A stretch of 64,000 nucleotides of DNA from Bacillota bacterium (GTDB taxonomy: Bacteria > Sysuimicrobiota > Sysuimicrobiia > Sysuimicrobiales > Segetimicrobiaceae), in contig JAJPJJ010000075.1 of the NCBI GenBank assembly GCA_021324295.1, positions 28,210 through 92,209 on the forward strand. Reading direction: 5' to 3'. Positions 28,062-36,632 of this stretch are shown piece by piece. Every line of letters begins with the position of its first letter. The first letter of the stretch is position 1. The notes below the pieces were generated by a model. It did not search any database, was not told where the DNA came from, and was given only the letters and a program-made list of their open reading frames with translations. Both the position numbers and the translations under genes were made by a program.

Positions 28062-29129
28062 CTAGCGCTTCCTCAGGAACGCCGGGATGTCGAGGTCGTC
28101 GAGCCCCAGCCGCGTCTCCCGCTGCGGACCGCTCACCGCGGCCGCGGGGGCGGCCGCCTCCTCCGCATCCGCGCGGGACGCCTCGAAGCCGGTCGCGATC
28201 ACGGTGATGCGGACCTCCCCGTCGACCCGCTCGTCGATCACCGCGCCGAAGATGATGTTGGCCTCCGGGTCCGCCGCCTTGGCGACGACCTGGGCGGCCT
28301 CGTTGACCTCCAGCAGCCCGAGGTCCAGTCCGCCCGTGATGTTGATCAGGACGCCCCGTGCCCCGTTCATGGAGGTCTCGAGCAGCGGGCTCGCGATCGC
28401 CGCGTGCGCCGCGGCCGCGGCCCGCCCCTCGCCGCTGCCCACCCCGATCCCGATCAGCGCCGAGCCGGCCTCAGCCATGACGGTGCGCACATCGGCGAAG
28501 TCCAGGTTGATCAGCCCCGGCACCGTGATCAGGTCCGCGATCCCCTGCACCCCCTGGCGAAGGACATCGTCGGCGACGCGGAACGCCTCCACCACGGTGG
28601 CGGTCTTGTCCACGACCTGCAGGAGCCGGTCGTTGGGGATGGTGATCACCGTGTTGACACGCTGGCGGAGCGCCCGGATGCCCTCATCCGCCGCGGTGGC
28701 GCGCCGGCGCCCCTCGAAGCTGAACGGCCGCGTGACGACCCCGATCGTCAGCGCGCCGAGCTCGCGCGCCACTTGCGCAACGATCGGGGCGCCACCGGTG
28801 CCGGTGCCGCCGCCCATGCCCGCGGTGACGAACACCATGTCCGCGCCCTCGAGCGCCTCGGTCAGCTCCTCGCGGGTCTCCTCGGCCGCCTGCCGCCCGA
28901 TCTCCGGATCGCCGCCCGCGCCGAGGCCGCGCGTGAGCTTGCCCCCGATGTGGATCTTCTTGTCGGCGTTGGAGAGCGCGAGCGCCTGCGCGTCGGTGTT
29001 GATCGCGATGAACTCGACCCCGCGCAGGCCCGCGCTGATCATGCGGTTCACCGCGTTGCTGCCGCCACCGCCGACCCCCACCACCTTGATCGCGGCGTAC
29101 CGCCGGAGGTCTCTGTCTCCATTGACCAT
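28062..29129 (-). CDS. ftsZ: Cell division protein FtsZ
   Basis: 355 residues. [16 protein letters not shown] at the N-terminus, the tubulin signature MGGGTGTGG (105-113), the T7 loop region NLDFADV and a C-terminal tail ending [11 protein letters not shown], the peptide that binds FtsA/SepF. FtsZ polymerises with GTP into the division ring. ATG at 29129 has GGGAGGGG in front. An in-frame ATG at 29249 with GGAGCGG upstream would add 40 residues; most FtsZ proteins lack such an extension. Last gene of the dcw cluster. Confidence 0.97.
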   Translation of the reverse strand: MVNGDRDLRRYAAIKVVGVGGGGSNAVNRMISAGLRGVEFIAINTDAQALALSNADKKIHIGGKLTRGLGAGGDPEIGRQAAEETREELTEALEGADMVFVTAGMGGGTGTGGAPIVAQVARELGALTIGVVTRPFSFEGRRRATAADEGIRALRQRVNTVITIPNDRLLQVVDKTATVVEAFRVADDVLRQGVQGIADLITVPGLINLDFADVRTVMAEAGSALIGIGVGSGEGRAAAAAHAAIASPLLETSMNGARGVLINITGGLDLGLLEVNEAAQVVAKAADPEANIIFGAVIDERVDGEVRITVIATGFEASRADAEEAAAPAAAVSGPQRETRLGLDDLDIPAFLRKR

Positions 29130-29380
29130 CGTCACCCCTCCCAGTGCCTCCGGGGCAGAGGCGCCCCGCTCTCCCGCCCGCCCCGCCCCTGCCGGCCCGA
29201 GTCGCTCCGAGACCATGCGCTGTACCGGGTGCCACCGTTTGTCCGTCATCTGCCCGCTCCGTTCGCTTCGAGGATTGAACGTGTCCGGAACCCCGCCCGC
29301 TGCGCCGTCTGTTGTGCCAACTGTGCTGCGCCCCCCGGACCCTGGTCTCCGCCCACGGCCGGCCGGGATCGCCCGCGTCC

Positions 29381-30622
29381 TCACCCCCCCTGCGTGAACT
29401 CCCGCACCCACTGCCGGATGCGTCCGAACAGCGTTCCGGTCCCATCGAGGTGGTGTGCCGCGCGCCCCGTCGGGCGCTTGCGCGCCGCGTGCAGGATCAG
29501 GCCGACGCCGGTGGCGTAGATCGGGCTCCCGACCACGTCCGCCATGCTGCCGGACACCTCGGGCACACCCACCCGTGCCGGCAGGTCCAGCTGCTCGGTC
29601 GCCGCGTCGGCGATGCCCCGCAGCAGCGCGGTCCCGCCCGTCGCCACCACGCCGGCCGGGAGCAGCGGCGCGTAACCCGAGCGCCGCAGCTGCGTTTTGA
29701 TCATCGCGAAGATCTCCGAGAGCCGGGGCTCGATGATCTCGGCGAGGACCCGCCGGGGCAGGATCCGGGCCTCCCGGGTGCCGATCGGCACGACCTCGAT
29801 CGTCTCGCCTTCCGCGGCCATCGCCGCCGTCGCGCACCCGTGGCGGATCTTGAGCTTCTCCGCCTCCACGATCGGCGTGCGCAGCCCGACCGCGATGTCG
29901 CTGGTGATGTGGTGGCCGCCGATCGGCAGCACGGCGGCGTGGCAGAGCCCTCCCCCGAGGAAGAGGCCGAGGCTGCTCGTGCCCCCGCCGATGTCCACGA
30001 GGGCGACCCCCAGCTCGCGCTCGGCCTGGGAGAGCACCGCCTCGCCGGACGCGAGCGGCTCGAGCACGAGCTCCTCGGCCTCGACCCCGGCGCGCTGCAC
30101 GCACTTCAGGAGGTTCGCGAGAAACGTGGAGGCGCCGGTGACGATGTGCGCGTCGACCTCGAGGCGGGTGCCGTACATGCCGACCGGGTTCTTGACGCCG
30201 TCCTGCCCGTCGACGACGAAGTCGCGAGGCAGGAGGTGGATGATCTCGCGGTCGCTCGCCGGGATCGCGGCCATCCGCGCCGCCTCCACCACCCGGGAGA
30301 CGTCGGATTCGCCGATCTCGTGATCGCCGCGCGAGACCGCAACGACCCCGCGGCTGTTCTGGGAGGCGATGTGCTCGCCGGAGACGCCGAGGACCACGCC
30401 CGCGATCTTCACGCCGGCCATGCGCTCGGCCGCCTCGACGGCGTCCTCGATCGCCCGGGTCGTCCCGTCCAGGTCGACGACGACGCCCCTCCGGACGCCA
30501 GTAGAGGGAGAGGTCCCCATCCCGGTGATGTGGACCTCTCCCTCTTCGTCCGGCTCTGCGACGATCACGCAGACCTTGGTGGTGCCGATATCGAGCCCCA
30601 CCAACGGTCCCCGCCTGGCCAA
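29381..30622 (-). CDS. ftsA: Cell division protein FtsA
   Basis: 413-residue actin-fold protein: [13 protein letters not shown] (phosphate 1), [15 protein letters not shown] (phosphate 2), [12 protein letters not shown] (adenosine motif), the SHS2/1C domain at about 85-165, and a C-terminal amphipathic helix [10 protein letters not shown] for membrane binding. It anchors FtsZ to the membrane. It lies between ftsQ and ftsZ; 251 bases separate it from ftsZ, with no clear promoter apart from a possible alternative ftsZ start. Confidence 0.96.
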   Translation of the reverse strand: MARRGPLVGLDIGTTKVCVIVAEPDEEGEVHITGMGTSPSTGVRRGVVVDLDGTTRAIEDAVEAAERMAGVKIAGVVLGVSGEHIASQNSRGVVAVSRGDHEIGESDVSRVVEAARMAAIPASDREIIHLLPRDFVVDGQDGVKNPVGMYGTRLEVDAHIVTGASTFLANLLKCVQRAGVEAEELVLEPLASGEAVLSQAERELGVALVDIGGGTSSLGLFLGGGLCHAAVLPIGGHHITSDIAVGLRTPIVEAEKLKIRHGCATAAMAAEGETIEVVPIGTREARILPRRVLAEIIEPRLSEIFAMIKTQLRRSGYAPLLPAGVVATGGTALLRGIADAATEQLDLPARVGVPEVSGSMADVVGSPIYATGVGLILHAARKRPTGRAAHHLDGTGTLFGRIRQWVREFTQGG

Positions 30623-30742
30623 CGGGGCACCTCCGGGTGCGATGGCAGCTGACGACCGAGCGCGACTCCAGCTTCTATGGGGGGTGCACGCCGCCCGGGA
30701 CTATTCCACGCCTCCGCCGCTTCTCCTGCCGGGCCGGCGGGC

Positions 30743-31675
30743 TCAGCGCGCTCGAGGGGACCGGGTGGCCGGGATGCGGGGCGCCGGGGCCGCCCCCCGC
30801 GCGGGATCGCCCGCCTGGGAGCCGGCGGCCTCGCTCGGCTTCACGATGACGCTCCCGGGGAAGCGCAGGTCCACGTACTCGACGCGCATCCCGCGTGAGC
30901 GCACCGCGGCGAGGACGTCGGGGGCCATCGCCAGCCGGGAGGCGATCCCGTCCGCGCCGCCGACGCGCACGGCGATGCCGTCGCGGGTCTCCAGCACCGC
31001 CTCGCCGGCGTCGACCTGGATCTCCGCGACGTCCGCCCGCAGCGCTTGCGGCAGGCTGCCCGCCACCCCGGCCCCCAGGCGGACGCCGGGATCCTGGACC
31101 GCGGCCCCGGGCTCCACCGGCGCACCGAGGCGGCCGACACGGAGGACCGGGTACGGCCCCGCGGACGGCGCCGCGGCGATCGCCACGCCGTTGGCCGCGA
31201 GCAGCACGTAGCCGTCCCCGACCGGCAGCGCCGCCACCGGGGTTCGCTCGCGCACGGAGATCACGAGGCGCCGCGGAAACGCGAGCGAAACCGATGCGTC
31301 CTCGAGGCGCGGATCCGCGCGGAGCCGCGCCCGGATCTCGTGGGCGTTCACGCGAAAGACGCTGTCGCCCGGGCCGACGCCGGCGCGCCGCAGGATCTCC
31401 GCGGCGGGCACGGCCGCGTTGCCGCGCACGGCGACGGACCGGATGTCGAAGACCGCCGAGGCAGGAAACGCGGCCACGCCGCAGAGCGCACAGATCGCCG
31501 CGAGGAACCGCATGAGGCGCGCGGCGACGCGGCGGCGCCGCCGCCCCGCGTCGCCGCCCCGCGCCGCCGGCGTCGGACCTCCCGCGGGACCGGCGGCCGC
31601 GGCCCGCCCCGCCGCGTCGCGCTCCCGGCTCACCCAGCGGAGCCGATACACGACGGGCTGATCGCCTCTCCTCAT
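30743..31675 (-). CDS. ftsQ: FtsQ/DivIB-type division protein with POTRA domain
   Basis: 310 residues. Cytoplasmic Arg/Ala-rich N-terminus (1-52), one membrane helix (about 54-75, MRFLAAICALCGVAAFP), POTRA domain starting VFDIRSVAVRGNAAVPAAEIL, then the FtsQ beta domain and a Pro/Ala-rich tail. It bridges cytoplasmic and periplasmic parts of the divisome with FtsL. It overlaps murB by four bases. Sequence similarity in this family is low; position and domain order carry the call. Confidence 0.9.
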   Translation of the reverse strand: MRRGDQPVVYRLRWVSRERDAAGRAAAAGPAGGPTPAARGGDAGRRRRRVAARLMRFLAAICALCGVAAFPASAVFDIRSVAVRGNAAVPAAEILRRAGVGPGDSVFRVNAHEIRARLRADPRLEDASVSLAFPRRLVISVRERTPVAALPVGDGYVLLAANGVAIAAAPSAGPYPVLRVGRLGAPVEPGAAVQDPGVRLGAGVAGSLPQALRADVAEIQVDAGEAVLETRDGIAVRVGGADGIASRLAMAPDVLAAVRSRGMRVEYVDLRFPGSVIVKPSEAAGSQAGDPARGAAPAPRIPATRSPRAR

Positions 31676-32598
31676 GCCGGATCGAACTCTCCGAGGAGCT
31701 TGATCTCGGTGTGGAGCTCGGTGCCGCACCGGGCGCGCACCCGCGCCCGCACCAGCTCGATGAGCGCGAGGACGTCGGCCGCGCTGGCCCCCCCGGTGTT
31801 CAGGATGTAGTTGGCGTGCCGGTCGCTCACGACCGCGCCGCCGACCCGCAGCCCCTTGGCCCCGGCGGCGTCGATGAGCCGGCCCGCGTAGTCGTCGCCC
31901 GGGTTGCGGAAGATGCACCCGGAGCTCGGCGGTCCCAGCGGTTGCGTCTCGCTGCGTGTCCGAAGCCAGCGATCCAGCCGCGCGAGCGTCTCCACGGGGT
32001 CCGCCCGCCGGAGCGCGAGCACGGCATCGAGAACCACGGCCGGCTCGTGCTGCACACGGCTCTCGCGATACCGGAACCCCAGCTCGGCCGCGCGCCACCG
32101 TGCCTCCCCTCGCGGGGTCAGCACACGGACCTCCGCCACCACCTCGGCCAGCGCGTGGCCGTGGGCGCCCGCGTTCATCGCAACGGCGCCGCCCACCGAG
32201 CCCGGGATGCCGGCGGCGAACTCGAGCCCGGCGAGCCCGCGCGCGGACGCCCGGCGGCTGAGGTGCGGGAGGCTGACCCCGCACTCGGCGAGCACGCGCT
32301 CGCCGTCGTAGCGGACGCCGTCCTGGCCGCGGCCGGTCTTGACCACGACGCCGCGCACGCCGCGGTCGGCGACGAGCACGTTGCTGCCGCGGCCGAGGAC
32401 GATGAACGGCTCCCCCGCGCGGTACAGCCAGGCCGCGGCGGCCGCGAGCTCGGACAGGCTGCGCGGCAGCACCAGGATGTCCGCCGGGCCGCCGATCCGG
32501 AACGAGACGTGCCGCGCAAGCGGCTCGTCCACGCGCACGCCGCCCGGGCACAGGCGCTCGAGGTCGGCGACGAGCCCTCCAGTCACGCTACGCGTCAT
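31672..32598 (-). CDS. murB: UDP-N-acetylenolpyruvoylglucosamine reductase
   Basis: 308 residues with the FAD-binding motif VLGRGSNVLVAD, GLEFAAGIPGSVGGAVAMNAG, FRYRES with the catalytic region, and SSGCIFRNP and the C-terminal glutamate segment (LHTEIKLLG). MurB reduces enolpyruvyl-UDP-GlcNAc to UDP-MurNAc. The lack of the tyrosine loop insertion makes it type II. It follows murC after 155 bases that contain a REP-like half site. Confidence 0.96.
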   Translation of the reverse strand: MTRSVTGGLVADLERLCPGGVRVDEPLARHVSFRIGGPADILVLPRSLSELAAAAAWLYRAGEPFIVLGRGSNVLVADRGVRGVVVKTGRGQDGVRYDGERVLAECGVSLPHLSRRASARGLAGLEFAAGIPGSVGGAVAMNAGAHGHALAEVVAEVRVLTPRGEARWRAAELGFRYRESRVQHEPAVVLDAVLALRRADPVETLARLDRWLRTRSETQPLGPPSSGCIFRNPGDDYAGRLIDAAGAKGLRVGGAVVSDRHANYILNTGGASAADVLALIELVRARVRARCGTELHTEIKLLGEFDPA

Positions 32599-32717
32599 GG
32601 CTGCGCTCTATGCCCCGGAATGCACCGTCTCGCGGGCCGGGCGACATGCTCTTGCGGGGCGCGGACTCCGTCCTCCGCTCCGGACGTCGACATCCCGACG
32701 TCGATACCTAGCGAAGG

Positions 32718-32732
32718 ACAGACCCCACACCC
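32718..32732. repeat. REP-like half site
   Basis: ACAGACCCCACACCC, identical to one arm of the palindrome at 27811-27843. It lies in the murC-murB spacer, about 10 kb from the other copy. Confidence 0.45.
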
Positions 32733-32753
32733 TCCTGGTCCTGCCAAGCTGCG

Positions 32754-34166
32754 CTACCCGGCGACGAAGGACGTCGGCCCGGCGGCCGAGGCGGGCCGCT
32801 CGCGGAGCCGCGCGGCGAGGTCGTCGGCCACCCGCCAGACGTCCCCCGCCCCGATCGTCAGCACGAGGTCGCCCGGCCGGACCTCGTGCGCGAGCTGCGC
32901 GGCGACCTCTGCGAGATCGGGCACGAACCGCACCGGCCGCCGTGCGCCGACCGCGCGGACGATCAGGCCGGCGTCCACGCCCGGGATCGGCGCCTCGTCG
33001 GCCGCGTAGATCTCGGTGACGATCACCTCGTCGGCGCAGTCGAACGCCCCGGCAAATTGCGCACCCACGGTCTGCGTCCGCGTGTACCGGTGCGGCTGGA
33101 ACACGGCGATGATCCGCGCGTGCGGCCAGCACGCGCGGGCGCCCTCGAGGAGGGAGCGCACCTTCGTCGGATTGTGCGCGTAGTCGTCGACGATGAGCAC
33201 CCCGCCGACCTCGCCGCGCACGGTGAACCGCCGCTGCACGCCGCGAAAGGCGCCCAGCGCCGCGGCGCAGACGGCGAACGGGACGTCCAGCGCCATCGCC
33301 GCCGCCAGGGCGCCGAGCGCATTCTGCACGTTGTAGGGACCGGGAACCCCGAGCGTCACCGTCCCGAGCGTGGCGCCCGCGCGCTGGACCTCGAAGACGG
33401 TGCGGCGGCCCGCCATCGCGCGGATGCGGCCCACGTACGAGGCCCCGGGCTGGAGGCCGTAGGTCACGACGTGCGGCCGGGTGCGCGCGGCGAGCGCGCG
33501 GCCGGCGGCCGCATCCGCGCACACGACCGCGATCCCATCCCGGGGGAGGCCGTCGAGGAACCGGCTGAACGTCTCCACCAGGCGGCCTTCGGTGCCGTAG
33601 AAGTCCAGGTGGTCCGTGGCATCCAGGTGCGTGACGACCGCGCACCGGGGCGCGATCCACAGGAGCGAGCCGTCGCTCTCGTCCACCTCCGCGACGACGT
33701 CCGGTCCCCGCCCGGCCCGCGCGTTGCCGCCGAAGTCGTCCACCTCTCCCCCGATCAACATCGTGGGATCGCGCCCGGCTCTCTCCAGAACGAGCGCGAG
33801 CATGGACGTGGTCGTCGTCTTCCCGTGGGTCCCGACCACGGCGATGCCGCCGGCGCCTGCCATGAGCGCGGCCAGCATCTGCGCCCGGTGCATCACGGGC
33901 AGGCCCTGGCGGAGCGCGGCCTGCACCTCGACGTTCTCCTCGGGCACGGCCCGGCTGATCACGACCACCTGACCCGGCTCCACGTGCTCGGGCGCGTGCC
34001 CGATCCGGATCTGTGCGCCGAGGGCCCGCAGCCGGCGCGTCGCCTCGGTCTCGCGCAAATCCGAGCCGGAGACCCGGTAGCCGCGCGCGAGCAGCACCAG
34101 GGCGATGGCGCTCATCCCGGAGCCGCCGATGCCGATCAGATGGACGCGCGTCCCCGGCGCGATCAC
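32754..34166 (-). CDS. murC: UDP-N-acetylmuramate-L-alanine ligase
   Basis: 470 residues. N-terminal UDP-binding HLIGIGGSGMSAIA, the ATP loop GTHGKTTTTSM, DESDGSLLWI, HLDATDHLDFYG, VDDYAHNPTKV and the C-terminal domain with FQPHRYTRT. MurC adds the first L-Ala of the stem peptide. Standard in every motif I checked, in contrast with the MurD half of the fused gene nearby. 72 bases after murG. Confidence 0.97.
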   Translation of the reverse strand: MIAPGTRVHLIGIGGSGMSAIALVLLARGYRVSGSDLRETEATRRLRALGAQIRIGHAPEHVEPGQVVVISRAVPEENVEVQAALRQGLPVMHRAQMLAALMAGAGGIAVVGTHGKTTTTSMLALVLERAGRDPTMLIGGEVDDFGGNARAGRGPDVVAEVDESDGSLLWIAPRCAVVTHLDATDHLDFYGTEGRLVETFSRFLDGLPRDGIAVVCADAAAGRALAARTRPHVVTYGLQPGASYVGRIRAMAGRRTVFEVQRAGATLGTVTLGVPGPYNVQNALGALAAAMALDVPFAVCAAALGAFRGVQRRFTVRGEVGGVLIVDDYAHNPTKVRSLLEGARACWPHARIIAVFQPHRYTRTQTVGAQFAGAFDCADEVIVTEIYAADEAPIPGVDAGLIVRAVGARRPVRFVPDLAEVAAQLAHEVRPGDLVLTIGAGDVWRVADDLAARLRERPASAAGPTSFVAG

Positions 34167-34238
34167 CGCGTCTGCCCCGCGGGGAGCGGCCGCGACCGGT
34201 GCGTGTGCACGTGGGATGCCCTCCGCCGGCGCAAGATC

Positions 34239-35384
34239 CTACACCCCCCTTGTTCCCCCGGACGCGCGGTCCCGGACGGGCCACGCCGCGGGGCGGCGGA
34301 CCAGGCCGGCGATCAGGTCGAGGACCCGGTCGGCCGCGTCCGGCCGGCCGAGCGCCCGGGCGCGCGCCGCCATCTCGGCGCGCCGGGAGGGGTCGTCGAG
34401 GAGGGCGGCGATCTCGCCCGCCAGGCGCTCGCCGCTCAGCTCCCGGTCGGCGACGACGACCGCCGCGCCGGCCTCCCGGAGCGGCGTCGCGTTGTGGGCC
34501 TGGTGGTCCTCGGCCGCGTAGCGGTACGGCACGAGGATCGCCGGGAGCCCGCAGGCGGTGATCTCGGCGAGGGCCGTGGCGCCGCACCGGCTCACGACGA
34601 GGTCCGCGCACGCGTACGCGGGCCCGATCCGGTCGAAGTACGGCACGCGCACGTAGCGGACGCCGCCGACCTCGCGCGTCGCGCGCTCACCCGACGGGCC
34701 GGCCCATCCGCGCCCGACCTGGTGGAGCACCTGCAGGTCCCGGCGGCCCGCGAGGCGCGCCACGGCCTCCTCGACGGCGGCGTTGAGGCGCGCCGCGCCC
34801 TGGCTCCCCCCGAGCACGAGCACGGTGCGCCGGGACTCCTCGAGGCCGAAGAGCCGCGCGCCCTCCTCCCGGCTCGCGGTGTAGACGTCCTGCCGGACCG
34901 GCAGCCCGGTGACGACGCCGCGGCCCGGCGCGCGCGCCGCCGCGGCGCCGGAGGCGACCGCGACGGCGCGCGCGCACCTCGCGAGCACGCGGTTGATCCG
35001 CCCCGGGATCGCGTTCCCCTCGACGACGACGACCGGCACGCCCAGGAGCGCGCCGGCGAGCGCCGGGGGCGCCGCCGCGATGCCGCCGGTGACCACGATC
35101 GCGTCCGGCCGGAACCGCGCCACGACCACGGCGGCCTGCGCCAGGCTGGCCGCCCCGGTGGCCAGCGAGAGGAGCACCCGCCCGGGCGCGCCGCTGCGGG
35201 GCGGCCGGACCGCGAGCCCCGTGAACGGGAGTCCGGCTTCCACCACCAGCTTGGCCTCCATGCCCGCGGCGCTGCCGACGAACAGGACGCGGGATGCCGG
35301 GTCCCGCCGGCGGAGCGCGTCGGCGAGCGCGAGCGCCGGGTAGACGTGCCCGCCGGTCCCCCCGCCGGCGAGGAGCAGCCTCAC
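34239..35384 (-). CDS. murG: Undecaprenyl-PP-MurNAc-pentapeptide GlcNAc transferase
   Basis: 381 residues of GT28. LLAGGGTGGHVYPALALA at the N-terminus, VVVEGNAIPGRINRV (normally HEQN), VLGGSQGAARLN, VVSRCGATALAEI and the PYRYAAEDHQAHNA donor-binding end. MurG converts lipid I to lipid II at the inner membrane face. The usual VHEQN is VVEGN, a small acceptor-site difference. It begins 9 bases after ftsW. Confidence 0.95.
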   Translation of the reverse strand: MRLLLAGGGTGGHVYPALALADALRRRDPASRVLFVGSAAGMEAKLVVEAGLPFTGLAVRPPRSGAPGRVLLSLATGAASLAQAAVVVARFRPDAIVVTGGIAAAPPALAGALLGVPVVVVEGNAIPGRINRVLARCARAVAVASGAAAARAPGRGVVTGLPVRQDVYTASREEGARLFGLEESRRTVLVLGGSQGAARLNAAVEEAVARLAGRRDLQVLHQVGRGWAGPSGERATREVGGVRYVRVPYFDRIGPAYACADLVVSRCGATALAEITACGLPAILVPYRYAAEDHQAHNATPLREAGAAVVVADRELSGERLAGEIAALLDDPSRRAEMAARARALGRPDAADRVLDLIAGLVRRPAAWPVRDRASGGTRGV

Positions 35385-35393
35385 CGCCGCATC

Positions 35394-36632
35394 CTACCGC
35401 GCCGCATCGTCGACCCGCCGGGGCGCTCCGCCGACGCGGCCGGGCGGCGCGGGCCGGGATGCGGCGCCCCGCCGGCGGACCCGCCCACCCCGCCGCGATC
35501 GGGGCGGGCCGACGGCGACCGCCGGGTCGGGGTGCGCGTACTGCGAGATGTTGAGCAGGATGCCGACGGCGATGTCGCTCAGCACGAGCGACGATCCGCC
35601 GAAGCTCATGAACGGGAGCGGCACCCCGGTGATCGGCAGGCTGCCGGAGACCACGCCGATGTTGAGGGCGGCTTGGCCCACCAGCATCGACGTCAGGCCG
35701 CAGGCGAGGAGGGCGCTGTACCGGTCGGGACAGCGCGAGGCGATCCGGTACCCCCAGATCGCGAGCAGCAGGAACAGCACGATCACCGCGGCCGTGCCGG
35801 CGAGCCCGAGCTCCTCGCCGATGATCGCGAAGATGAAGTCGGTGTGGCGCTCCGGGAGGTAGAAGAACTTCTGGCGGCTGTGCCCCAGCCCCAGCCCGAG
35901 GAGGCCGCCCGACCCCAGGGCGAGGAGGGACTGGATGATGTGGAACCCGCTTCCGCGCGGGTCCCGCCACGGGTCGAGGAACGCCAGCAGGCGCTGGCTC
36001 CGGTAGCCCGCGCGGAAGATCACGGCCAGCACCGCCGGCACGGCGCACGCCGCGGCCACGCCCAGGTGCGCGATCCGCGCGCCGCCGGCGAAGAGCATGA
36101 CGAAGGTAATCATCGCGATCACGAGCGCCGACCCCAGGTCGGGCTGCTTGAGGATCGGCAGCGTCAGCACCGAGAGCACGAGCAACGGCGGCACGAGGCC
36201 GGGGGCGAACTCGCGCACGCGGTCGCCGCGGTTCGCCAGGAAATTGGCGAGGTACAGGATCATCGCGAGCTTGGCCAGCTCGGCGGGTTGGAAGTTGAGC
36301 GGGCCGCCGGCCGACAGCCACCGGCGGGCCCCGCCCGCCTCGCGGCCCAGGTGCGGGACGAGCACCGCGAGCAGCGCGAGGAGCGTCAGGGCGAGCAGCG
36401 GCAGCGTGACGCGCCGCAGCTTGGCGTAGTGCAGCCGCCACGCCACCGACATCGCGACGAGGCCCAGCAGCGCGTACAGGAGCTGCCGCTTGAGGTACCA
36501 GGCGCCGTCGTGGAACTGGGCCGCGGCGGCGACCGAGCTCGCGCTGTAGACCATCACGATGCCGATGCTGCTCAGCGCCAGCACGGTGAGGAACAGCCCC
36601 CAGGCGGCGCCCCGCCGATGGATCAGCTCCAT
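35394..36632 (-). CDS. ftsW: FtsW SEDS-family peptidoglycan glycosyltransferase
   Basis: 412 residues with about ten membrane helices. MVYSASS in TM1, GGARRWLSAGGPLNFQPAELAK, ILKQPDLGSALV, FFYLPERHTDFIFAIIGEELG and the C-terminal PLPFMSFGGSSL are all SEDS signatures. FtsW polymerises lipid II at the septum together with FtsI. It overlaps the mraY-murD stop by ten bases. The last 45 residues are Arg/Pro/Gly-rich. Confidence 0.95.
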   Translation of the reverse strand: MELIHRRGAAWGLFLTVLALSSIGIVMVYSASSVAAAAQFHDGAWYLKRQLLYALLGLVAMSVAWRLHYAKLRRVTLPLLALTLLALLAVLVPHLGREAGGARRWLSAGGPLNFQPAELAKLAMILYLANFLANRGDRVREFAPGLVPPLLVLSVLTLPILKQPDLGSALVIAMITFVMLFAGGARIAHLGVAAACAVPAVLAVIFRAGYRSQRLLAFLDPWRDPRGSGFHIIQSLLALGSGGLLGLGLGHSRQKFFYLPERHTDFIFAIIGEELGLAGTAAVIVLFLLLAIWGYRIASRCPDRYSALLACGLTSMLVGQAALNIGVVSGSLPITGVPLPFMSFGGSSLVLSDIAVGILLNISQYAHPDPAVAVGPPRSRRGGRVRRRGAASRPAPPGRVGGAPRRVDDAAR

